DNA of 64,000 bases from the NCBI GenBank assembly GCA_036676195.1, contig JAKFDK010000131.1:1-64000 (forward strand). The letters are read 5' to 3'. Source of the stretch: JAKFDK01 sp036676195 (GTDB lineage: Bacteria > Bacillota > Sulfobacillia > Symbiobacteriales > ZC4RG38). The notes under the pieces are model-generated. The model was not told the origin of the DNA. It did no database searches and saw only the letters and a program-made list of their open reading frames with translations. Every line of letters begins with the position of its first letter. Position 1 is the stretch's first letter. Position numbers and translations under genes: made by a program. This document shows positions 48,277-56,948 of this stretch, piece after piece.

Positions 48277-51051
48277 ATGAATCGGAACTTGCGCTTCCTG
48301 ACCAGTTGGTTCTGCCTGGCGGCCGTCCTGGCCGCCCTGGTCAGCCCCGGGACAGCCGGGCACGCCAGTGCCGGCGCCACCGCTGCGACCCTGCGCATTG
48401 CCTACGTCTCCGACACCCACTGGAAGGGTGGCGGGGCCAACACCAGCACCAGGCAGGTCCTGGCTCAGATCGCCAAAGAAGGGCCGCAGTTGCTGGTGCA
48501 CGGCGGCGACATCACCGAGGTCGGCGCCACCCGCGAGTACAGTGAATACCTGGTCGCCCAGGCGACGGCTCTGCCCGGCCTGAGCAGCCACTACGTGCCC
48601 GGCAACCACGATGCCCGCTGGCTCGATGCCGGCAAGGCCGTGTTCCGGAACAAGCTCGGCAGCAGCCAGACCTACCGCTCCTTTACCCAGGGCGGCGTGC
48701 ATGTCGTGCTGCTCGATTCGACCATCGACACGGAAACCCATGGCCATTTCGATCCGGTCCAGCTCGACTGGCTCCGCCGGGACCTGGCGGCACTGGACCC
48801 GGTCACGCCGGTGCTGGTGTTCTTCCACCATCCGGTGGCCTACACACCGGCTGTGTACATGGACACTGAAGCGGAACTGATCGCCGCCCTGCAGCCTCAT
48901 AACGTGCGCGGCGTCTTTACCGGCCATGGTCACCTGCACATGCGCTGGGAACGGAACGGAATCCCGTTCTACATGGTCCAGGCCGCCGGCGAGGGCGGCT
49001 ACCAGGTGATCGATATCGGCGACGGGCGCATCCGCGTCTCATACGGCGCCCTGGGCCAGCCCCTGCAGCAGGTGACAGACCTGCCCCTGGCCCGCCCGGA
49101 GCCGGCCGGCAGCGTGACGGTGCAGAACGTGGAGCACCTGGCGCCGGGCCAATGGCGGATCACCGCCCGGGCCACCGGTCTCCCACCGGAGGCCAAGCTC
49201 TGGTACCGGATCGACTCCGGCCAGTGGACAGAACTGTCCCCGGCGCCGGCCGGGATGTATTATGCCACAGCGGCTGCGTCTGGCCTTGCCCCGGGCATCC
49301 ACCGCCTGAACCTGTGGGCGGCACCGGTGGGCGCCCAGTACCCCGGCAAGCCGCTGACCAGGGAACAGTGGGATACCCGCAACGTCGGCCCGTCGTGGAC
49401 CGCAACCCGTGACTTTACCGTCGCCCCGGCTGGCGGCGGCTCCCCCGCCCTGGCCTGGCAGTACCGGGCCGCCGGCGGCATTCAGGCGGCCCCGGCTGTG
49501 GGCCCGGATCTGGTCTATGCGGCGGCCCGCGACGGCAGCCTGGCAGCCCTGGATCCAGCCACCGGCACAGTGCGCTGGCAATACCGCCTGCCCGGACCGG
49601 TGGTGGGCTCGCCCGCCCTCAGTTCCGACCGGGTCGCCGTCGCTGACACCCTGGGCAACGTGGCGGTACTGGATGCCGCCGGCGGCCGTGAGCTATGGAC
49701 CCACCGCCAGGGCGCCCCGGTTCTGGCCGAACCGCTATGGGCCGCCGGCCTGCTGGTCTTTGGCGATGCGAAGGGGACGGTGACGGCCCTGGACCGCATG
49801 ACCGGCGTGGTGAGCTGGCAACAGCCGGTGGCGCAGGCCGCCATCCGGGCACGGCTGACCTTTGCCAACGGCTCCCTGTACGTGGGCGCGTGGGACCGCC
49901 AGGTGTACGCCCTTGACGCCTTTACCGGCAAGGTGCGCTGGAAGCAGCAACTGCCGGGCGATGTCTACTATTCCCCCGCCAACCAGTCCCCCCTGTACTA
50001 TCGGGGTCGCCTGTTTGTGACCCGCTCGCAGCCCAGCAACGACGCCGGTCTGTACGCACTGGACGCCCGCGACGGCCGCGTACTGTGGAAGGCGGCCGGC
50101 GGCTTTGGCTACAGTGCGCCGGTCCTGCACGGGGGCCTGGTGGTAGCAGCCACCGGCGGCGGCGCCGTCTCCGGCTTTGACCCGCTGACCGGCCAGAAGC
50201 AGTGGACAGCCTGGACCGGCATGGAGACCTTTGACGGTGCGGTATCCTCCTACGGCGGGGATCTCGTGCTGAGCGGCCTGAACGGCCTGGTGGCGGCGGT
50301 CCGGCCTGAGGCCGGCAAGGCCACCACGGTTTGGAAGTACTCGCTGGGCGATGGCTACCTGTATGCCCGGCCGGCGGCCGGATCGGGCTACCTGTATGTG
50401 GGCTCCATGGACGGTTCGCTGTACGCACTGCGGGCGGCGGCACCGGCCGCGGCGGCGCTGACGGCCGGGTCGCCCGGCGTGCCCGTGGCTCTTCCCATAG
50501 CGGCGAGCTTTCCGGACGCACGCAGCCACCCGGCCGGCGGTACCATCGGCCTGGCCCAGGCCATGGGGCTGGCCGGTGGCTACCCGGACGGCACCTTCCG
50601 GCCCGAGGCCGGCCTGACCCGGGCGGAACTGGCCACGCTGCAGGCCCGCTTCCTTGGCCTGACTGCCCCCGGCAAGACCTTTGTCACCCGGTTTGCCGAC
50701 CTCCAGAAACACTGGGCCATGGCGGCCGTGGCCGCCCTGGAGGAACAGTCTCTGGTGCAGGGTGAAAAGGGGCCCGACGGGAAGCTGCGCTTCAACCCGG
50801 ACCGGGCCGTGACCCGGGCCGAAGCCGTACAGGTCACGGCCCGGCTGATTGCCCGGTTGCAGCCGTCCCCCCAGTTCCGCAGCAGCCTGGCCGATGTGGC
50901 CGGACACTGGTCCGGAGGGGCCGTGCAGGCGGCGGAGGAAGCCGGGTTACTGGCGGGAGCCATGGCCACGGCCGGCGGCTTTCTGCCCGACCGGCCCATT
51001 ACCCGGGCCGAGGCGACCAGCCTGCTGGTCAGAAGCGCTTTGGGGCGGTAG
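48277..51051 (+). CDS. S-layer-anchored metallophosphoesterase / PQQ-like beta-propeller
   Basis: A 924-residue surface protein; ATG follows CCTGGAGGTCTTAC and a signal peptide ends near ASAGA. Residues 45-290 are a calcineurin-type phosphoesterase: VSDTHW, VHGGDITE, PGNHDARW, FFHHPVAY and GVFTGHGHLH supply the two-metal site. An Ig-like region follows, then about 350 residues of PQQ/WD-type blades (DGSLAALDPATGTVRWQYRL, LYALDARDGRVLW). The C-terminal 185 residues carry SLH repeats (GLAGGYPDGTFRPEAGLTRA, FNPDRAVTRAEAVQVTARL) for wall attachment. An AT-rich TATATTATATA patch lies 30 bp upstream. It likely processes extracellular phosphate esters. Confidence 0.9.
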   Translation: MNRNLRFLTSWFCLAAVLAALVSPGTAGHASAGATAATLRIAYVSDTHWKGGGANTSTRQVLAQIAKEGPQLLVHGGDITEVGATREYSEYLVAQATALPGLSSHYVPGNHDARWLDAGKAVFRNKLGSSQTYRSFTQGGVHVVLLDSTIDTETHGHFDPVQLDWLRRDLAALDPVTPVLVFFHHPVAYTPAVYMDTEAELIAALQPHNVRGVFTGHGHLHMRWERNGIPFYMVQAAGEGGYQVIDIGDGRIRVSYGALGQPLQQVTDLPLARPEPAGSVTVQNVEHLAPGQWRITARATGLPPEAKLWYRIDSGQWTELSPAPAGMYYATAAASGLAPGIHRLNLWAAPVGAQYPGKPLTREQWDTRNVGPSWTATRDFTVAPAGGGSPALAWQYRAAGGIQAAPAVGPDLVYAAARDGSLAALDPATGTVRWQYRLPGPVVGSPALSSDRVAVADTLGNVAVLDAAGGRELWTHRQGAPVLAEPLWAAGLLVFGDAKGTVTALDRMTGVVSWQQPVAQAAIRARLTFANGSLYVGAWDRQVYALDAFTGKVRWKQQLPGDVYYSPANQSPLYYRGRLFVTRSQPSNDAGLYALDARDGRVLWKAAGGFGYSAPVLHGGLVVAATGGGAVSGFDPLTGQKQWTAWTGMETFDGAVSSYGGDLVLSGLNGLVAAVRPEAGKATTVWKYSLGDGYLYARPAAGSGYLYVGSMDGSLYALRAAAPAAAALTAGSPGVPVALPIAASFPDARSHPAGGTIGLAQAMGLAGGYPDGTFRPEAGLTRAELATLQARFLGLTAPGKTFVTRFADLQKHWAMAAVAALEEQSLVQGEKGPDGKLRFNPDRAVTRAEAVQVTARLIARLQPSPQFRSSLADVAGHWSGGAVQAAEEAGLLAGAMATAGGFLPDRPITRAEATSLLVRSALGR

Positions 51052-51068
51052 GTCAGTGACCGAAAATC

Positions 51069-51107
51069 AACACGGCGTCCTCGCACGAGGGCGCCGTGTT
51101 GTCTATT
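51069..51107 (+). terminator. terminator after the SLH protein
   Basis: AACACGGCG-t-CCTC pairs with GAGG-g-CGCCGTGTT, followed by GTCTATT, 18 bp after the stop codon. Confidence 0.75.
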
Positions 51108-51300
51108 CCTTGGGGGTGGCCCGGTTACGGGAGACAAAAAACAGGATCAGGCCGATACCGCCGAACAGGAACAGGGCTTGCTTCAGCATCAGCACCCAGG
51201 CGCCCTCGACGGCACCGGTATGCTTCAGGGCCATAAAAGCCACCACTGCCATACAGGCCACAATAATCAGGCTGAGCAGGCGGCGGAATTTGGTAAACAC
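51103..51300 (-). CDS. small two-helix membrane protein
   Basis: A 65-residue protein with two hydrophobic segments (LLSLIIVACMAVVAFMAL and ALFLFGGIGLILFFVSR) and a basic N-terminus. I do not recognise the family. It lies 18 bp after the DUF1450 gene on the same strand and probably belongs to that operon. Confidence 0.65.
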   Translation of the reverse strand: MFTKFRRLLSLIIVACMAVVAFMALKHTGAVEGAWVLMLKQALFLFGGIGLILFFVSRNRATPKE

Positions 51301-51318
51301 AGGGTGCTTCCCTTCATC

Positions 51319-51579
51319 CTAAGATTTGCCCTTTGCGTTCGGCACCGGAAACGCCGTCTCCTGCCGGATGAGTTCCACCAACCCCTCACAGGTCTCGGCA
51401 CTGCACAGTTGGCCGTTGACCAGGGCAAAGGGCCATTTTTCGCAGAGGGTGCAGCGGTCCAGGCAGGCAGCCGCCTCAACGACGGCCGGCTGGTGCGGGT
51501 CGGAGCGCAGGAGGTCAAGGAGATCGGCGCGGGCCGCCATCTGATTGCACCGGCACACCTGTACCCGGAGCTTGCGCAC
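51319..51579 (-). CDS. DUF1450-like Cys-rich small protein
   Basis: An 86-residue protein: VQVCRCNQ at the start and CLDRCTLCEKWPFALVNGQL in the middle give the DUF1450/YuzB-type Cys pattern, with a final QLCSAETC. It is 21 bp downstream of the MoeB-type fusion, suggesting a link with sulfur transfer or Fe-S handling (inference). It differs enough from the copy at 40522-40767 to be an old paralogue. Confidence 0.75.
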   Translation of the reverse strand: MRKLRVQVCRCNQMAARADLLDLLRSDPHQPAVVEAAACLDRCTLCEKWPFALVNGQLCSAETCEGLVELIRQETAFPVPNAKGKS

Positions 51580-51600
51580 AGGGTTCCCCTCCGGTCTGGC

Positions 51601-53064
51601 TCAGGGTTGTTCCAGCGGCAACTGCAGGTTAAACCAGCCGGTCATACCGCCGCGCAGGTTATAAGCCCGGCTGTAACCGGCCCGGCGCAGGGCATCGGTC
51701 ACGGCGGCGCTGCGCTGACCGTGTTCGCAGATGATAATGGCTGGCCGGCTCGGATCCACTTCCTTGAAACGGCGGTTGATCTGGCTCATCGGAATCAGGG
51801 TCGCGCCAGGGATATGGTAGGCGGCAAATTCGCTCGGCTCACGCACGTCCACCCACTGCACTTCGGGGTCGGTCAGGAAGACATGCACCTCCTGCGCCTG
51901 CACCTCGGGCCGGTCAAAGTCCCGCCACTGCGACCGGGCCGGTTCGGCCTCCACTTCCAACTCCACCACCGGGCCGGGGGCGCCGCCGTGTCCGGGCACA
52001 CCGCAGAACTCGTGGTAGTCGATCAGGCCGGTAATGGTGGGGGCATCGCCGCAGACCGGACAGTTCGGGTTGCGCCGGCGCCGGAGGGTACGGTAATCGC
52101 CCGCCAGGGCGTCAAAAAGCAGCAGGCGGTCGTCGAGCACCTCACCGGCACCCAGGATGATCTTGACCGTCTCCAGCGCCTGCCAGGTGCCCAGATGCCC
52201 GGCCATGGCCCCGATCACACCGGCGTCTCCACACGAGGGCACACTGCCGGGCGGCGGCGGCGCCGGATACAGGCAACGGTAGCAGCCCTTGCCGGGCACA
52301 AAAACGGCCGCCTGCGCCTCCCACATGAGGATGGAGGCGTCCACCAGAGGTTTTTTCAGCAGCACACAGGCATCGTTGACCAGGTACCGGGTGGGGAAGT
52401 TGTCGCAGCCGTTGACGATCACATCGTAGTTCGGAATGATCTCCATAGCGTTTTCCGAGGACAGCACCGTCTGGTGCGCCACCACCCGGATCTGCGGGTT
52501 CAATGCGGTCAGATGCCGCTCGGCCGATTCGGTTTTGAGCCGACCGACATCGTTTGTGGTATGCAGCACCTGCCGCTGCAGGTTGCTCAGGTCAACCCGG
52601 TCCCCGTCGACCACACCCAGGGTACCGACGCCAGCCGCCGCCAGGTACAGAGCCGCCGGCGACCCCAGCCCGCCGGCTCCCACCAGCAGGACACGAGCGT
52701 CCTTCAGCTTCTTCTGGCCGGCCACGCCCACTTCTTTCAGAAGGATGTTGCGGCTGTAGCGCTCCATTTCCGCATCAGTGAACAGTGGTCCGGCCCCGCC
52801 GGCCATAGCCGGAATAATAGCCAGTACCGCCTCCGGCCTGATCGGCGTACCGTCGCCCTGCAGCCCGCGGATCTCCATCTCGTCCAGATACACGTTGATA
52901 TGGTGCTGCAACTGGCCGGCGTCGTCAAATAAGGCCGCACGCAGGTCAGGGAACCGGGCTACCAGGCCCGTCAGGGTCTCCCGGACAGTGCCGCCGGAAA
53001 TTTCAATCTGGGCTTGCTGTCCGGTGTATTTGCGAAAGGGGGTGGGAATATAAACCTTGGCCAT
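51601..53064 (-). CDS. MoaD/ThiS - MoeB/ThiF - rhodanese triple fusion
   Basis: A 487-residue protein combining three sulfur-transfer units. Residues 1-90 are a beta-grasp carrier ending IIPAMAGG (Gly89-Gly90), continuous with the next domain. Residues 95-345 are an E1-like adenylyltransferase (VLLVGAGGLGSPAALYLAAA, VDGDRVDLSNLQRQ, NGCDNFPTRY and the zinc Cys pairs CYRC and CPVC). Residues 380-487 are a rhodanese with active Cys in IICEHGQRS. Carrier, activator and sulfur donor in one chain imply a self-contained thiocarboxylate machine, for Moco, thiamin, or cysteine/thionucleotide synthesis. ATG 53064 follows GAGGAAGGTGAATTCCTG. Confidence 0.9.
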   Translation of the reverse strand: MAKVYIPTPFRKYTGQQAQIEISGGTVRETLTGLVARFPDLRAALFDDAGQLQHHINVYLDEMEIRGLQGDGTPIRPEAVLAIIPAMAGGAGPLFTDAEMERYSRNILLKEVGVAGQKKLKDARVLLVGAGGLGSPAALYLAAAGVGTLGVVDGDRVDLSNLQRQVLHTTNDVGRLKTESAERHLTALNPQIRVVAHQTVLSSENAMEIIPNYDVIVNGCDNFPTRYLVNDACVLLKKPLVDASILMWEAQAAVFVPGKGCYRCLYPAPPPPGSVPSCGDAGVIGAMAGHLGTWQALETVKIILGAGEVLDDRLLLFDALAGDYRTLRRRRNPNCPVCGDAPTITGLIDYHEFCGVPGHGGAPGPVVELEVEAEPARSQWRDFDRPEVQAQEVHVFLTDPEVQWVDVREPSEFAAYHIPGATLIPMSQINRRFKEVDPSRPAIIICEHGQRSAAVTDALRRAGYSRAYNLRGGMTGWFNLQLPLEQP

Positions 53065-53113
53065 CAGGAATTCACCTTCCTCGCCTCTGACGTCCACTGC
53101 AATTAACACCTTT

Positions 53114-53142
53114 ATTATAATCGGAAATGCCGGGTTTAACTA
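53114..53142 (-). promoter_or_regulatory. promoter of the MoaD-MoeB-rhodanese gene
   Basis: Minus strand: TAGTTA, 17 bp, TATAAT (-10 perfect, -35 weak), 50 bp upstream of the ATG at 53064. Confidence 0.6.
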
Positions 53143-53262
53143 GATCTGGCGGACATGCCATCGGGTACCCGGCCAGCGTGAGGCTCCCCCGACCTGACCT
53201 GACATGATACAATGTCGGAGATTCCCGGCCGGTGGGTGCAAACCGAAGGAGCCACACATGCC

Positions 53263-53952
53263 ATGACGGCTGATGCTCTGCATGTTCACTGTGCGCCCGA
53301 AGGCGCGCTGCTCCGCTTCTCGTTTTACCCCGCCCAGCCAGATCCGCTCCTGGCCGACCTGCTTGACCACTGCGGGCGGGTGGCGCTGGTCGGGCTGTGG
53401 CAACGCCTGGAGGGTCGGGCCGGGTTGCAGGAGGCGCTCAGCCGCCAGGGCGTGGCCTACGTCCCCCTGGACGGCGGCTGCGCCCTGGCCGCGCCCGACC
53501 TGCCCGCGCTGCTGCCTGCCGCCCAGATCCGCTGGGCTGACGCCAGTGCCTACCCGGAGCCTGGCACCCCCATTGATCCCGTACTTGCCAGCCCGGCGGC
53601 AGCCGGTGGGCTGCCGCCCGGGAGTCATGTGCGTTTTACCCTGCATACCGGGGGGTACGGCGAACTGCTCACCGATCGCCCCCAGGCGGCCCGGGCCGTA
53701 CTGGCCGGGCTGCTCAAAACCGCCGTGCTCAGTGCGTTCCCCCACGCCCCCTGGCGGCGTCCGCCCGCCTCTGCCCTCACCGCCCTGCTCACCTGGGCCG
53801 AAGGGACCGGCTGCCGGCTGGAACAACTGGATGCCGCTCCCGGTGCGGCAGGATTCCTGGTTCTGATCTTTTCCGGCGGACGGGGGCGGTCACGCCTGCG
53901 GCTGCTCTGGCAACCGGCGCGGGGCACCTGGCGGGTCGGACCGGTCGATTAA
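53263..53952 (+). CDS. hypothetical protein
   Basis: A 229-residue soluble protein I do not recognise. ATG 53263 is preceded by GAAGGAG at a slightly long spacing. Two conserved-looking halves of mixed alpha/beta structure are visible; no motif, signal peptide or membrane helix. A TACAAT -10-like hexamer sits at 53208-53213. It ends at a GC-rich hairpin. Confidence 0.65.
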   Translation: MTADALHVHCAPEGALLRFSFYPAQPDPLLADLLDHCGRVALVGLWQRLEGRAGLQEALSRQGVAYVPLDGGCALAAPDLPALLPAAQIRWADASAYPEPGTPIDPVLASPAAAGGLPPGSHVRFTLHTGGYGELLTDRPQAARAVLAGLLKTAVLSAFPHAPWRRPPASALTALLTWAEGTGCRLEQLDAAPGAAGFLVLIFSGGRGRSRLRLLWQPARGTWRVGPVD

Positions 53953-53973
53953 AGCGGGCCGTGTAAACAGAAG

Positions 53974-53991
53974 GCCGCCCCGAGGGGCGGC
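53974..53991. terminator. short hairpin
   Basis: GCCGCCCC-GA-GGGGCGGC between the hypothetical gene and the convergent zinc-ribbon gene. A two-base loop is too tight, so the real loop opens one or two pairs. No T-run. Confidence 0.45.
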
Positions 53992-54019
53992 AGGGAGCAG
54001 CCAGCAGAAACAGGACACA

Positions 54020-54223
54020 TTACATGGGCTTGGCGGGTTTCCCCTTCACCCCGTGGCCGGTTTCCTCAGCTTCAAAGCGAGCCTTGCCAGAGCAGACGGG
54101 GCAGATCCAGACTGGCTTTTTCATCGTATGGGTGGTCTTTTCCGTTTCCGCCGCCAGCTTTTCCTTATTGGCCGCTTCCGGATCGTCGTTGGCCGGGCGC
54201 CCGCACATCATGCACCTGAGCAT
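54020..54223 (-). CDS. small zinc-ribbon protein
   Basis: A 67-residue protein with two CxxC knuckles (MRCMMCG-like CMMC near the start, WICPVC at about residue 40) separated by a helical, Lys/Glu-rich linker. The ATG follows GGGAGGTGGCGGCCC. Zn binding is likely; the family is unknown to me. Tail ends KGKPAKPM. Confidence 0.7.
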   Translation of the reverse strand: MLRCMMCGRPANDDPEAANKEKLAAETEKTTHTMKKPVWICPVCSGKARFEAEETGHGVKGKPAKPM

Positions 54224-54353
54224 GGGCCGCCACCTCCCTGGCTGGTATCTTTATTGTACACCCAATGAGCGGGTAGCTGAAATCTTGTTCCCGCAGATCT
54301 CCCGGGGACTGCGCACCGGGGGCTGCGTCGGGCCAGGCTGCGGCACCGCGCCG

Positions 54354-54554
54354 TCAGACATTGGCACACAGGTACCGCTGTGGCGGCTCGGCCGTCCGCA
54401 CCAGATAACGCGCCACATCCAGATCCGTCAAGGCGTGGACCGCTGCGTGGTAGTACGCTTCCAGGCGATCGGCCAGTTCCACCCGGGCGTCGTGGACATG
54501 GTCCAGCGGCACCTCGTACTCCCACCCGACCTGAATCATCTGCGCCGGTTCCAT
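54354..54554 (-). CDS. small hypothetical protein
   Basis: A 66-residue acidic protein (MEPAQMIQVGWEYEVPLDHV...). ATG 54554 is chosen over the in-frame ATG at 54563 because the AAAAGG ribosome-binding site then has 9-bp spacing. No recognised motif. Gap 54224-54353 holds nothing else identifiable. Confidence 0.55.
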   Translation of the reverse strand: MEPAQMIQVGWEYEVPLDHVHDARVELADRLEAYYHAAVHALTDLDVARYLVRTAEPPQRYLCANV

Positions 54555-54719
54555 CCGATTCATCCTTTTGACATAGATATGTGCTTATAGTACCAGATAT
54601 CAATTCCGTCCGGCAAGCCGTTTGCATGCGCCGTTTGGGCGGTAGCAGACCCGGAGATAATGCCACATGTGTGCTGCGCATATCGGCAGCAGGTGCACAC
54701 AGGTAGGAGGCGCTCCCGG

Positions 54720-55622
54720 ATGGACGATCTGGCGGCTCTGCAAACCGAAGCACGTAATCCCCGGACCATGGATCTGGATCGGATCAGCACCCTGGAACTG
54801 GTATCCGCCCTGAACCGGGAGGACCTGACGGTGGCCCCGGCGGTTACCGCCGTGCTGCCCCAGGTGGCCCGGGCGGTGGAGTTGATTGTGGCGCGGCTGC
54901 GCCGGGGCGGGCGGCTGATTTATACCGGCGCCGGCACCAGCGGGCGCCTGGGTGTCCTGGATGCCTCCGAGTGCCCGCCGACCTTCGGTGTGGCCCCGGA
55001 AACGGTGCAGGGCCTGATGGCCGGCGGCCCGGATGCCCTGCGCCACCCGCAGGAAGGGGCCGAGGACGATCCCGCCGCCGGTGCCGCCGACCTGGCCCGC
55101 TTGCTGGTGGGTTCTGACGATGTGGTGGTGGGTGTGGCCGCCAGCGGCCGTACACCCTATGTCATCGGTGCCCTGCAGGAGGCCCGGCGGCGCGGGGCCG
55201 CCACCGTGGCCCTGGCCTGCAACCCGCAGGCACAGATGGCCGGCCTGGCCGATGTGGCCATCTCACCCGCCACCGGGCCGGAGGCGGTGATGGGCTCAAC
55301 CCGGCTCAAGGCCGGCACCGCCCAGAAAATGGTCCTGAACATGCTCAGCACAGCAGCCATGGTTCAGCTTGGCAAGGTTTATACCAACCTGATGGTGGAC
55401 ATGATGCCCGGCAACGAGAAACTGCGGGCCCGGGCGGTCCGCATGGTGCAACTGGCCACCGGGGCAGGCGCCGAGGAGGCCGCCGCCGCCCTGCAGGCCT
55501 GCGGCCATGCCAAGACCGCCATCGTGCACCTGCTGAGCGGCGCCGCACCCGACCGCTGCCGCCAGGCCCTGGCCGAAGCCGCCGGTGTGGTGCGGACAGC
55601 CCTGACCCTGGTGCAGTCGTAA
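54720..55622 (+). CDS. murQ: N-acetylmuramic acid 6-phosphate etherase
   Basis: A 300-residue SIS-fold enzyme that cleaves the lactyl ether of MurNAc-6-P to GlcNAc-6-P in wall recycling. ATG 54720 follows AGGTAGGAGGCGCTCCCGG. Hallmarks are TEARNPRTMDLD, RLIYTGAGTSGRLGVLDASE (active Glu region), VVGVAASGRTPYVIGAL, GPEAVMGSTRLKAGTAQKMVLNMLSTAAM and GKVYTNLMVDM. No murP or sugar kinase gene adjoins. Confidence 0.95.
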   Translation: MDDLAALQTEARNPRTMDLDRISTLELVSALNREDLTVAPAVTAVLPQVARAVELIVARLRRGGRLIYTGAGTSGRLGVLDASECPPTFGVAPETVQGLMAGGPDALRHPQEGAEDDPAAGAADLARLLVGSDDVVVGVAASGRTPYVIGALQEARRRGAATVALACNPQAQMAGLADVAISPATGPEAVMGSTRLKAGTAQKMVLNMLSTAAMVQLGKVYTNLMVDMMPGNEKLRARAVRMVQLATGAGAEEAAAALQACGHAKTAIVHLLSGAAPDRCRQALAEAAGVVRTALTLVQS

Positions 55623-55655
55623 TCCATTCCGCCCGGGGCGTGAGGAGGCAGAGAG

Positions 55656-56216
55656 GTGCGCATTGGACTGGACTTGGACGGGGTGGTGTGTGACTCCGTC
55701 CCCAAGTGGCGGGAAGTGTTCGCCCGGGAACTGGGCCTGGTTTATAGCCAGCGGGAACTGCCTGATACTTACGGCACACCTGAGCATGCCGCCTGTACAG
55801 ACCGGCACGAACTGGAGTGCCTGCTGGCCCCCCACCCCGTCGCCGGTGCGGTCGCCGCCCTGCACAGCCTGCGCGCGGCCGGCCATGAACTGGTGGTAGT
55901 TACTGCCCGTTCGCCCCGGGTGGCCCGCCTGACCGCAGCCTGGTTCGACTACCACGGTCTGCTCGCCCCGGACCGGATGCACTTTCTGGAAGGCGGCCGC
56001 AAGGACACCGTGGCCCGGGCGGAAGCACTGGATGTGTTTGTGGAGGATATCCCTGGGTATGCCCAGGCCCTGGCCGGTGCCGGGGTGCCGGTGCTGCTGT
56101 TTGCCTGGCCGTACAACGCGGGCTGTCACCACCCGCTGGTGCGGCGGGTGGGCGGCTGGGCGGCCGTGCTGGCAGCCATCGGCGGCATGGACAGACAGGC
56201 CCGGACCGGCGCCTGA
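55656..56216 (+). CDS. HAD-superfamily 5'-nucleotidase (NT5C type)
   Basis: A 186-residue HAD hydrolase. GTG 55656 follows AGGAGGCAGAGAG. Motif I is GLDLDGVVCDS (nucleophile DxD), motif II VVTARSP and motif III/IV FVEDIPGYAQAL. Compact cap and length match the deoxyribonucleotidase/NT5C group. It is 33 bp downstream of murQ, so the two are probably co-transcribed; a sugar-phosphate phosphatase role linked to MurNAc recycling is an alternative. Confidence 0.82.
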   Translation: MRIGLDLDGVVCDSVPKWREVFARELGLVYSQRELPDTYGTPEHAACTDRHELECLLAPHPVAGAVAALHSLRAAGHELVVVTARSPRVARLTAAWFDYHGLLAPDRMHFLEGGRKDTVARAEALDVFVEDIPGYAQALAGAGVPVLLFAWPYNAGCHHPLVRRVGGWAAVLAAIGGMDRQARTGA

Positions 56217-56236
56217 AATCGCGGCCCGAACGCGCG

Positions 56237-56275
56237 GAACCGGGCGCCCGCAGGCGCCCGGTTCTGCCTTTTATT
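56237..56275 (+). terminator. terminator of the murQ unit
   Basis: Perfect 12-bp arms GAACCGGGCGCC/GGCGCCCGGTTC with a 4-base loop, followed by TGCCTTTTATT. Confidence 0.88.
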
Positions 56276-56948
56276 CTTTCTCTGGCTCGGCCTCTGCCAC
56301 CAGACCCTCGCGAAAGGCAAAGCGAATGGCTTCTGACCGATTGCGGAGGTGCAGCTTTTCCATGATATGGCGCATGTGGTTCTTGACGGTGCTTTCCGCC
56401 ACAAACAGCTTGCCGGCAATCTCCTTGTAGGTGAGACCCTGGCTGGCCAACTGCAGCACTTCCACTTCACGCGGGCTGAGGTTATGGGTCTCCTCCTGCG
56501 GGCCGGCCGCCGCCGCCGCCTTGCCCAGGCGGAACTCCTTGAGGACCTTGGCCGCCATCAGCGGGCTGACCGGGGCCTCGCCGCTGCCGGCCGAGCGCAC
56601 AGCGCCCACCAGTTCATCGGGGCCCAGGTTCTTCAGCAGGTAGCCGTCAGCCCCGGCCTTGATCGCCTCAAACAGGTCGCGGTCGATGTCCGACACGGTC
56701 AGGATGACGATTCGGGTCTCCGGCACCTGCTGCTTGACCAGGCGGGTTGCCTGCACACCGTTCATCACCGGCATGTTAATGTCCATTAGCACAAGATCCG
56801 GGCGGAAGCGCACGGCCAGGTCCACAGCCTCTTTGCCGTTGTTAGCCTCGGCTACCACCGTGATCCCCGGTGCCGCCGAAAGCGTGGCTTGAACGCCCTT
56901 GCGAAACATGACATGGTCGTCGGCCAGGAGCACGCGCACGCCCGTCAC
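56271..56948 (-). CDS. NarL/FixJ-family response regulator
   Basis: A 225-residue regulator: VLLADDHVMFRKG, phospho-Asp in LVLMDINMPVMNG, Lys in YLLKNLGPDEL and a LuxR HTH (LSPREVEVLQLASQGLTYKEIAGKL). GTG start overlaps the kinase stop (GTGA). Its partner is the upstream PAS-GAF kinase. Confidence 0.94.
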   Translation of the reverse strand: MTGVRVLLADDHVMFRKGVQATLSAAPGITVVAEANNGKEAVDLAVRFRPDLVLMDINMPVMNGVQATRLVKQQVPETRIVILTVSDIDRDLFEAIKAGADGYLLKNLGPDELVGAVRSAGSGEAPVSPLMAAKVLKEFRLGKAAAAAGPQEETHNLSPREVEVLQLASQGLTYKEIAGKLFVAESTVKNHMRHIMEKLHLRNRSEAIRFAFREGLVAEAEPEKE

